A stretch of DNA of 64,000 bases from NCBI GenBank assembly GCA_037975125.1, contig JAJQOW010000014.1:1054001-1118000 (forward strand). The letters are read 5' to 3'. This DNA comes from Latrodectus hesperus (taxonomy: Eukaryota; Arthropoda; Arachnida; Araneae; Theridiidae). Both the position numbers and the translations under genes were made by a program. Positions 1-8,632 of the stretch are shown one piece after another (positions within the stretch are counted from its first letter, which is position 1; each line of letters begins with the position of its first letter). The notes under the pieces are model-generated. The model saw only the letters and a program-made list of their open reading frames with translations. It had not been told where the DNA came from and made no database searches.

Positions 1-185
1 GAAAAATGATAAAGAACATTCGATCACATACCTTTTTCATGACGAAATCCAGAGTATCGAGGGAAGTAATCCAATAAACGGGAACCATCCTCATAAAATC
101 CCGTTTTTTAAAAAAATACAGGTAGTTAACGATGGTGTTTAATTAAAAGGTTAAATAATTAATTTTGAAAAAGCTGGATTTTACG
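1..185 (-). other. Possible coding fragment at left window edge
   Basis: The minus strand is open from about 170 down to the window edge, roughly 45 codons, with a compact stretch that reads like protein (DFMRMVPVYWITSLDTLDF, then VMKK). Immediately after VMKK there is a consensus-type splice donor, AAG|GTATGT, near position 30. I see no convincing acceptor upstream and do not recognise the peptide. It could be an exon of a gene lying to the left, a transposon fragment, or chance. The segment is less AT-biased than its surroundings, which is the main reason to list it. Confidence 0.25.
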
Positions 186-424
186 TATTTTTTGAAGATT
201 AAAAAAGATTACCGGGTCACCAGTTTAGCCACGCGGTTCGGCAATCAAAATGCGCCGACTTGCCACGTGCTTTTAAGTTTACTTTTAATCATCGGAAGAA
301 TGCTTTAACTAAAACGAAACACCAGCTTCTAAATAAAAACATTTAATTACACGTTAACGAATTGATATCAATCAAGACAATAAGGTTGGAAGTTACACAG
401 ACAATGCTTCATAGCAGCACGTTG

Positions 425-660
425 AATTAGCGAGCATTGGTTCGACGGAAGATTCAGTTCCTTCGCCTCGCCTCTCTGCCCCGGAGGTCTGGCCGAGGAG
501 AAACGATCAGTCTCGAGGGGTGTAGGGTTTCCCTACTCCCCGATTTCGCCAAGTGGCGACTTAGTCCTGCTGACTTGAGCACTTTCTCGCTACTTTGGCG
601 AGTTAGTCCACCGCAAACTGTATGTTCCGAATTGTTTGGACTTTTCGAACATTAGGAGCC
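425..660 (+). other. GC-richer island of unknown nature
   Basis: About 230 bases with clearly higher GC than the flanks. A 72-codon open frame exists (437-655) but resembles nothing I know, and its composition (many R, S, L) fits translated non-coding DNA. It may be the 5' leader of a retroposon whose 3' end lies at 1128-1255, but the 660-1100 stretch between them is plain AT-rich sequence without recognisable coding. Host gene or promoter status is not supported. Confidence 0.3.
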
Positions 661-1127
661 CGCTTTAGAACCTTAAAAACTTTTTGAATCCTATTCCCTT
701 TTAGTACCTTAGAAACTTTTTAAATAATTTATTTGGAATTATTTAAAAATTATTAAAAAAATGCTTTTAAAAGCTAAGGTGCTTACTAAACTTGTATAAA
801 CTGCCTGCCTGTATATAGTTATCAACTTTCATATCATGCCATTTTTTTTCCTTTTCATAATTAAGTGTTCATACTATTTATAATCTTGCTTTCAATGTAT
901 ATAATGTTTTTATTGCCATAATTACTTTAGAAATTGTTAATTGTCTTTTCATTGATTGAAAATTGTTTCACCATTGTTTGTTGTATATGTCATGTTATAT
1001 TTTATTTTTAACTCAGAGAAAATATTTAATGCTATTGCCTGATGTTCAGCAGGGCTTAAATCCCCTTAAAATGTTTTGTAACTTCTTGCTACCAATTTGT
1101 AAGCACAATTTCTTTGCCTTGTTAAAT

Positions 1128-1257
1128 GCCACGATGGTGGCGCCCTCACGGACCTCGTAGAGGTGTGGAGCATACTAGGTGTTGGGGAGACGGCACCCGT
1201 TAACCTAAAGGTACAGTCCGGGGTCTCCCCACACAGTTATGTATGTATGTATGTATA
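1128..1257 (+). mobile_element. 3' end of a non-LTR retroposon with (TATG)n tail
   Basis: A GC-rich 3'-UTR-like block containing a potential stem (GGGGAGAC near 1183 with GTCTCCCC near 1220) ends in about five TATG units at 1239-1257. A structured 3' end followed by a short tetranucleotide tail is typical of non-LTR elements. It is followed without any spacer by the 5'-truncated LINE at 1256, so two retroposon pieces are butt-joined here. The family is not identified. Confidence 0.5.
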
Positions 1258-1797
1258 GTAATCGGTGATTTCAACGCTCCTTCGACTCGGTGGGGTTACG
1301 AGAGAACCACAAGTGTGGGTTGTACACTTGAGACTCTAATTGACAACTGCTCTTTAGACCCTCTTGATACGGGACCAACTTTCTTGTCATTTGATGGACA
1401 TTCTAGTAGACCTGACTTACTGCTTCCTCATACCAGCCTAGTGGATAGATGTGAACATCATCTTCTTGACGACCCCTCTGGCTGTGGTCATCGTATTATT
1501 GCAACAAAAATCACACCTAAAGTCAAAGTCTTCCAGCAAAGAGTTCTCAGCCGTTGGAATTTTAGGAAGGCCAAATGGCGTGAGTATGCTGCTGAGACTG
1601 ATGCTAATTTAACTGGGAATCTTATTTCCTCTAACCCAGACATCACTTTCAGAAATATTGCTGAGGTGCTTCTCTCTGCGGCTTTTAAATGCATACCGAG
1701 AGGTCAAGTAAAGAAGTTCTCCCCTTTCTGGACGGAAAAACTCACAAATCTGAAGAAGACTAGGAACAGGGCCAGAGAACTGCAGAACGAACAGGAA
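1256..1797 (+). pseudogene. LINE endonuclease C-terminal part
   Basis: The open frame starts in the (TATG)n junction and carries the GDFN motif of exonuclease-endonuclease-phosphatase enzymes, then FLSF..HSSRPDLLLPHTSL, which corresponds to the conserved S-x-x-D-x-x-x segment. CGHRII stands where SDH normally holds the catalytic Asp-His pair: His is present and Asp is replaced by Gly. This domain would nick target DNA. Only roughly its last third remains. The frame is lost near 1790, where the reading moves to the frame of the reverse transcriptase (GKVADCINLRRAQAALKKEI). Confidence 0.85.
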
Positions 1798-3480
1798 AAG
1801 TCGCTGATTGCATAAACTTGAGAAGAGCACAGGCTGCACTTAAGAAAGAGATCATCCAGAGCAAACGGCGTACTTTTAGAGATTTTGTAGCAAACCTTGA
1901 CTATCGCAGGGATGGCGCCAAGGCCCATCGTTTTATATCTAGACTTAATAACGCCAAACAGCCAAGTAAAGTGACCCCAATTTCCAATGGTAATAACTTT
2001 GTTACCTGCAAAACAGAAATTGCCGACCTTTTTTGTAGGAGATTCTCATCCTGCTCCTCTACTTTCACTCACCGTAGAGGAAACACTGTCCCTAGTGCGG
2101 TCCTGCCCGAATTTGACAGTACTGTCTTGGATGACGATTTCAGTGAAGCTGAGCTGAGACTGGCTATCGCATCTTTAAAGACAAAGAAGGCCTGCGGCCC
2201 TGATAATATTTTCTCAGAGTTCATCATTCACCTCGGGGGCAGGGCTCTGTTCGTGCTTCTCGAGGCTATTAATCAAACATGGCATCAAGGTACCCCTGCC
2301 GTGTGGTGGAAGGCGGAGATAATTCCTATTTTGAAGAAGGATAAAGATCCTTGTTTAACTGAGAGCTACAGACCTATAAGCCTGATATGTGTCTTATGTA
2401 AAGTTATTGAACGTATGGTCAACAATCGTCTTCAGGTGTTTTTGGACCGATACCAAGTGATTAGACATGAGCAGGCTGGCTTTCGTAAGCACATGTCTAC
2501 CACAGATCAGATTATGAAACGAACCCAGTTCGTAAAAGATGGTTTTCATCGAAAGATGTCTACGCTTGCCTGCTTTATCAATTTTAAGGGAGCCTATGAT
2601 ACTGTGAGTCGGAAGATATTGCTAAAAAAGTTGGTTAATCATTACATCCATGGCAACATGCTGAAATGGCTTACGAGTTTCTTGTCTCAGAGGTTCATTA
2701 GAGTTCGATATCATGACACCTCCTCAGGATTTCGTCAGCAAAAGAGAGGCCTCCCCCAGGGAGCAGTTCTAAGCTGTGTCCTATTTAACATCATGATCAA
2801 TGACCTAATTAGTAAACTGAAATTGCCTGGAATTGAGGTTTTGTGTTATGCTGATGATCTCGTTATGTGGTCAACGAGCAGCGACATCCAATCTACAGAA
2901 GATTGTCTTAATAATGCGTTAAAGCACCTTAATGCATGGTGTCTGGAGAATGATATGGTTGTAAATGAAGAAAAAACAACCGCACAATTTTTACTTTGTC
3001 TACAAAACAACATTCTGTGAATCTTGTGTACGACACACTTCCTCTAAAAATTACACAAGCTACTAACTACCTTGGTGTGACCATGGATAAAAGGCTTAGC
3101 TGGGCTCCACATATCGATAATATTCAAAAGAAAGCTACTGATAGACTTCAAATCATGAGACGTCTTACGGGCACCACTTGGAGGGCCAATCAAGACGTCC
3201 TTGCCACTACTTATAAATCATACATTCGCCCTGTTCTTGAATATAGCTGTGAAGCGCTGTCTACAGCTAGCGAAACTACTAGACAGAAACTTAACGTCGT
3301 CCAAAATAATGCCCTTCGAATTGTCTGCGGTGATGCTGTTTCCACTCCCATCACTGCTCTTGAGAGCCAAACGCAAATTGAGCCCGTTGAAGCTCGTCGT
3401 GACAAAGTCCTTCTGAGATTATTTGAGAGATCTCGCCGTGTCGGTGATGGTTTTTGGAGACTTACAAAACTGCTAAATTG
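1794..3480 (+). pseudogene. LINE reverse transcriptase, frameshifted
   Basis: The RT fingers and palm read through 1794-2990: KKACGPDNI, YRPISLICVLCKVIERMVNN, AGFRKHMSTTDQI, motif A FINFKGAYD, motif B GLPQGAVLSCVLFN and motif C CYADDLVMW. After a shift near 2990 the thumb and connection continue (TNYLGVTMDKRLSWAPHI; NNALRIVCGDAV). Motif C has its two aspartates, but motif A has Asn where the catalytic Asp is expected, so the enzyme would be dead even without the shifts. The role in active relatives is target-primed reverse transcription. A further short piece (LRLVTQLTPLEKSLLLQRKY) continues in another frame at about 3478-3570. Confidence 0.9.
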
Positions 3481-3581
3481 CGTTTAGTGACACAGCTTAC
3501 CCCTCTGGAAAAATCATTATTGCTTCAGAGAAAGTATAAGGTTTACTCCGGTGAGCGACTCCTTTTTCCCGGCCAACGCTT

Positions 3582-4516
3582 GTGAAGGATATACCCAACA
3601 TCCCTGTTTGGTTAAACCTCCCTGGCATAAAGGATCGCAAAGAGGATGTCTTACCACAGATCTTAAAAGCCGCCACACTGGATTTGCTTGTATCTATATA
3701 TCCAATGGCAGAATGGTACCATGTATACACAGACGGCTCGGCAATGGGCGAGAATTGTGGTGCTGGCTTTTATTCATCTCTTGTTGAGGGTTCTTTTCCG
3801 GTCGGCAAACATATGACAAACTTTGACGGGGAGGTAGCTGCTATTTGTGAGGCTGCCAGACGATTAATGCAACTGCCGGGCCTTAAAAAGGTGGTTTTTC
3901 TTTCTGACTCAACAGCAGCTCTTCAGGCCATAACTTCATTGTTCCCACATGATGCCCTTGTTATGGCCTGCCGGGAAATCCTTTCACAACTGCAAGAAAG
4001 AACTGAAATCTGTTTGCAATGGGTGCCAGGGCATTGTGATATTGATGGCAATGAGCGTGCAGATAGGCTTGCCGAATCTGGATGTGACTTGACTCAAGAA
4101 GACAGGCCTATAAGCTTTTCTGCTGCACATAGTACTATTAATCTACGTATTAAAAAATCAATTAGGACAGCCTGGGAGGCAGCTGCTGTCGGCAAAAGAT
4201 GGGAGACGGTTGATGCAATACCATCAGATGCAATACCATCCCCAACAACCTGCCGCGTGGAGTGGCGGTTGCCACCTTCAGGATGGCAACGGGTCACGAC
4301 TACCTTCAGAAGCATCTCCACAGGATCGGCCTTGCCGATACTCCCCTCTGCCCCCTGTGTTCTACAGGCGAGGGTACAGCCGAACACCTGGCTTACTGTA
4401 ATGCTCTGGAACAGGCCAATGACGACTTGCATGGGCGGGCTGGACTCTACTGGGAAGCACGGAGCCAAATGGCCCATCGGCCACGGGCGGGCGTTGGATG
4501 AAGAAGAAGAAAAAGT
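3582..4516 (+). pseudogene. LINE RNase H domain and zinc-knuckle tail
   Basis: RNase H motifs are intact: VYTDGSAMGENCGAGFYS (first Asp), GEVAAICEA (Glu), FLSDSTAALQAI (Asp) and WVPGHCDIDGNERADRLAES (His and last Asp). The frame changes near 4255; the true C-terminus then reads VATFRMATGHDYLQKHLHRI followed by a CPLC..(x6-7)..HLAYC zinc-knuckle-like motif at about 4350-4400. The long minus-strand open frame across 4094-4477 is only a shadow. The 3' end is GAA-rich (4498-4516). Confidence 0.88.
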
Positions 4517-4704
4517 TTGAGGGAAATATTGTCAAAAAAATTCAACATTTGTAAAGCAATAAAACAAAAAATATATTTTCTTATATTACCATCAGATTCT
4601 GATATGATAGTTAAAATAAATAGCATGCACACACCCACAGATATGCATAATAAATCTCAGCAACAAAATGGCAAATAGATTAACATTGGTATTAAGCAGA
4701 TTAT

Positions 4705-6772
4705 TTATACCATATTTTCAATACGATAGCTAAAGAAGTCATTGAACTTTTTTTCATTTTTAAGTATGGCTTCTAATATGGTCTCAGATTATGAATTTTA
4801 TGTCAAATGTTGAATTATATTAATTTTTTAATAAACTAACTAGAAAACTCACCAAATATAACATCATGAAGCAATAAATTTGAAAAAGATTTTTTTTCTT
4901 TTTCATGCCCAGGTAACCATACTCTGTTGCTAATGAGTTTGAAATTAAATGACTCATTAAGCGACGCTCAATGTCACCAAAACTGGAACCTCCAAAACGA
5001 TTTGCATAAATTTGCTAAAAAAGGATAATGAAATATTAGTAACATAAAATTTGAATACACAAATCTAATTACATATTACTGTAGTTTCCATGAAAAAATT
5101 AAAAGAATAAAGACAAAAATAGGTTTTAAACTAACACAGAATTATTCATCATAGCAAATTTCTAGAATCATCATTTATTTGTGTTACAAATAAATATACA
5201 AATTCAAGATAAGGAACAAAAAGATAGACAATCCAGACCTGTGCATAAGATAGTACAGGTTTTTATAGCAATGTAGTCATTTTAAATGGGTTTTCAATGG
5301 TATGGGTCTGAATAAAGTTATGAGTTTAGAAAAAAGTGAAAATAAATTTAAAGATGCATGCAAAATATGGACAGATAAGAGAAAAAAATTCATCATTACA
5401 TGCACTACCTTTACATTAGCAATATCTGGCTCCATAAGGTTTATATTGCATTTATTATCAATATGTAAAAATAAATAAATAAATAAAAAGACATTTAATA
5501 GAAGTTCATTAATGTTGAAACCTAACATTTTTAAATTAGAAATTTTTATTGCCTTTAGCTGAAAGATATTGATAATTACTCCTTTGCATTAATATGATTA
5601 AAATTTATGGTATTCAATACATAAAAAGCACGAAGGTGATAATGGATTATTGACTTTAAAAGCCCTTTTAATTATAAAATTCTATAAACTGATATTTTTA
5701 TTCAATATGTTATTTAAAAACTCATGAAGTTACAGATTTTTCTTAAAAGAACCTTTTTTCTCGCAAAACTCAAATTTATAAACTAAACTTTCTACATTTT
5801 TTTTATAAATTATAAACACAGTTGAAATTAGTATGATGTTGATTTAAAATTATCTTTTGGCTTTTTAAAACCATCTGAAATAATGCCTACACAAAACACA
5901 TAAATTAAATGATATAAAATACATTACAAAATGCCTTTTAAAATTTAAATTCTGCAACTTTTTTTCAAATCTAATAAAGTATCCATATTCCCTATTGGAA
6001 AATGAGGCAGTTCAATAGGTTCAGCTTCAAGATTTGATTGTACTGAAGCAGTGAATTTTTTAACTAATTCGTGCTTAACTTCTTCAATCCTGTCCAACCG
6101 CAACTTTATAATTTGCAGTTGTTTCAATATCTCCATTGAATCTAAAATAAAGATGTATAAATAATGTTCATTCTTCGCAAGTTAAAAATACTTGTAAAGA
6201 ATTGAAATTTGTTATAGAAAAATTTTTTTAAGCGAAAATATCATACAAAATAAAATTTGCTATATGTTAGAAATCGATACATTTCTAGTTTAGAAATTAA
6301 CTTATGAATTAAAAGCAGTTGTAGAACGCACGTAACAAGGATTTAAATCTTCATACAACTTTATTGTTTTATTATTCAACACTTAAGTGATACTCAGATA
6401 TAAAATTTTAAATTAAAATTGTTTGAAGTCCTTAGTAAATTTTCTTATTGATTGAACGAAAAATAATATATATTTTTCCCCTGCTGAGGACAGACGGCTT
6501 AAATTGTGGTGATACTAATTATTAGACATATCTACAACTTTTCTAAACTAATTTTACAAGCACTTTAAAGTAGTAACTATATTACATGCTAAACTTAAAA
6601 TTTTCTGAATATAGCTTTTAAATTAAGATTATTTGATATATGAAACATTACCTCCAGTAATTTTCTTTGGAGTGACAACATTAACAGCAGCATCTAACTT
6701 TTCCTTTGCTGAATTAATGCAGCTACTCATACTTGGAAAATCTGGATAGCTATTCATACTGTCATCACTCAT
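4705..6772 (-). CDS. DUF4806-domain protein, five-exon gene
   Basis: Reassembled on the minus strand from GT-AG signals. Exon 1 is 6772-6652 (donor GGAG|GTAATG), exon 2 is 6141-5959, exon 3 is a tentative 17-nt microexon 5425-5409 (donor AAAG|GTAGTG), exon 4 is 5014-4853 (acceptor TTTTTTAG, donor TTG|GTGAGT), and exon 5 is 4782-4705, ending in TAA. Total 561 nt, or 186 residues plus stop; all phases close. Residues about 42-70 form a heptad-like helix (ILKQLQIIKLRLDRIEEVKH), followed by LPHFPIGNMDTL, then QIYANRFGGSSFGDIERRLM, SHLISNSLATEYGYLGMKKK and TILEAILKNEKKF. This order (helix, fP-x, GG, tnsLA-x-x-Y-x-x-G) is what I know as DUF4806, a domain of unknown function common in arthropods. 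The start is chosen at MSDDSMNSYPDF. An acceptor-like AAAAAG at 6781 leaves room for further 5' exons. The exon 2 donor (A|GTTGCA) is weak; without it exon 2 would run to a TAA at 5945. Introns are 510, 533, 394 and 70 bp. Confidence 0.72.
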
Positions 6773-7041
6773 CTCTGATCTTTTTAATAAGAACTTTGAT
6801 GAAATATACATTAAAATAAAATTTCACTTTTAGCTATTTTTTATATCATGTCATGTTTCTTTTTTTACATCATGTCATGATCAGTTTAAATCAATGGGTG
6901 TAGTAGAATAAATGCATTTTTTTATTTGTTTTCTAGACCTTTCATCGAGTTGCTTAAATAACATTCCAAAGAAATTTTGGACAAAAAGTAGCTAAATGTT
7001 CATCGAAATATAAAAAAAGTATTTCCTTAAAAGTATTCTTA

Positions 7042-7295
7042 GCACAGATGCCTTATAATCCAGGATTCCAAATTCAGAGTTTTTTAGCAATGAAAAAATG
7101 TTACCAAGATGACGTATTGTGACGTGCGCGAAGACGTAAATACTAGGGTTGCAAAAATAGAATTTTCTGCATAATTTTTATAGGTCTACATATCTATGAC
7201 GTAATAAAATCCAGGTTGCTAGATACATGAGAAATTCCACCAAAAAAATTACCAAATTCGGAATTTGGCATCTTGGATTATACTGCATCTGTACC
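7042..7295. mobile_element. MULE-like MITE, copy A
   Basis: A 254-bp non-coding element homologous end to end with 20237-20488. Terminal inverted repeats start GCACAGATGCCTTATAATCC on the left and, read inward from the right, GGTACAGATGCAGTATAATCC. It is flanked by GTATTCTTA (7033-7041) and TTATTCTTA (7296-7304), an 8/9 match. The body contains a TGACGTGCGCG block shared with copy B. It has no coding capacity, so it must have been moved by a transposase encoded elsewhere. A 9-bp duplication suggests the Mutator-like superfamily; that is inference. Confidence 0.75.
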
Positions 7296-7874
7296 TTATT
7301 CTTATTATTTATCTTGAACAACTTCTGTTTTTATGAATGAAAACAATGATCACTGATATATTTATGAATTGAGTATCCATTCGAAATGTGTTTTTATCTA
7401 ATCGCTTATAATATTTTTATTAAAATAATTAATTATGAATATTGTTAACTATATATAGTTAAGAAATGAGCATGAAATGAAATATTAAACAGTGGATTTA
7501 TAATTTCTTTGTGTGATGTCAAAATGTGCTATGATATCCTGATGGCTTGACATGTCTCTCTTTTGACCGGAAAATAATAAGTTTGGTACTATACTCATAG
7601 GCATAATCCAAATAAAGATTGGGTTAAGAACTATAGGCTTTAAGCATATTTTCCATTAAGATGGTATGTCGTGAAAAGGAGGAGAAATTCAAATGACAAT
7701 TATGTCACTTGACAGTGGATCAAAATTAAATAATGATTGCTTTGTTTAATGAACTCTGTTAGAAAAATAGGCAATAAACGTTTCGTAATAACCAAATCAA
7801 TGCTTAGTTTAATATTCGCAAAAACTTTTGAGAACACTTATAGTTGTAAAATAATTTTAAACTTTTCAATAATT

Positions 7875-8165
7875 GGGCTCAGCATGGCCTAGTGGCAAGA
7901 TAGCATTCTTCGGTGCATCAGGAATCGGATTCGATACAAGCCACTGTTAAAACAACTAGAGATAAATCTTGAGAATTTACCTTTTTCATGCAAGTCTAGC
8001 GGAGTTAATACAAGAAAGCTTTCCTGGGTTAATCCCTTGTGAAATATGAATATGTCCCACTATCTATGAAGAATTCTTCGGAAAGATAATTATCGTGGTG
8101 GATGCTAAGGTGCTTTACAATGGTCCATCAAGCAATCTACTTCGCGGTGTCGAAAAACTGCGCAA
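7875..8165 (+). mobile_element. tRNA-derived SINE, decayed
   Basis: A head with an A-box-like TGGCCTAGTGG (7884-7894) and a B-box-like GGATTCGATAC (7927-7937), separated as in a tRNA, followed by a roughly 220-base non-tRNA body. The body shares blocks with the copy at 29590-29880: CCCACTATCT, a self-complementary GAAGA..TCTTC block, and ATCTACT.CG.GGTGT at the end. Pol III would transcribe an active copy. This one is heavily mutated. It is not a functional tRNA gene because the acceptor arm does not close. Confidence 0.6.
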
Positions 8166-8561
8166 TACTTTAGCTTGTTTATTTAAGCATGCGAATTTGT
8201 GAATGGCTGCCTGGATCAGATTTACTGTACTGTCATCCTTGGCGCGTTTTCTTTTGGCGCCAAATTTGTCGAACATTTTTACTGGAAACCCGGCAAACTA
8301 GTATTTTGGCAACCCTATTTGTCATTAATTTCTTATGAATATTTACCGATTTAAATTCATTAATGTAAAATTTAATCGAAAAGTTTTATGGATAATTTAA
8401 CATATCAACTTTATTATTTTATCATTGATGTTTGCAATCTATAAATCTGCGTTTTTTGTTAATTTTCTAAAATTAGTTGAGCATATTGTTAGATGCCAAC
8501 AATGTATGAAATATTTGTTACTATTTCAGCCATTTTTCCTCCCGCCGTTTTCCCCGATCGG

Positions 8562-8632
8562 AAATTCGTCATACGGTCACCCTTGGCGACTTAATGAAAA
8601 TTTCGCCAAGGGTGACCGTACGGTAAATTTTT
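8562..8632. repeat. 18-bp perfect inverted repeat (hairpin or fold-back element)
   Basis: The arms at 8572-8589 and 8603-8620 are perfect reverse complements (TACGGTCACCCTTGGCGA), separated by 13 bases, with weaker pairing continuing outward (GAAATTCGTCA against CGGTAAATTT). The arms are GC-rich inside AT-rich DNA. They may be the joined termini of a deleted DNA transposon or a fold-back MITE. There is no coding evidence. Confidence 0.7.

Larger units (their letters stand above)
1256..4516 (+). mobile_element. 5'-truncated Jockey/I-group LINE with RNase H
   Basis: A non-LTR retrotransposon copy of about 3.3 kb. It begins inside the apurinic-type endonuclease domain (VIGDFNAPS near 1257) and ends in a GAA-rich tail at 4498-4516. 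In order it shows the endonuclease C-terminus, reverse transcriptase, connection, RNase H and a zinc-knuckle tail. At least five frame changes (about 1790, 2990, 3475, 3580 and 4255) make it inactive. All domains of one ORF2-type protein remain collinear, so it is a relatively young but dead insertion. It ends about 190 bp beyond the stop codon of the minus-strand DUF4806 gene. The ORF1 protein and 5' UTR are absent. Assignment to the Jockey or I group rests on motif style and RNase H presence; a phylogeny is needed for the exact clade. Confidence 0.9.

Noticed and set aside
4094..4477. Minus-strand 127-codon frame
   Set aside because: Shadow of the LINE RNase H region on the plus strand.
5945..5958. 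Stop at 5945 as the true end of the DUF4806 gene
   Set aside because: Downstream exons at 5014-4853 and 4782-4705 continue the same domain with good splice sites; the short read-through peptide SCRI would end the protein in mid-domain.
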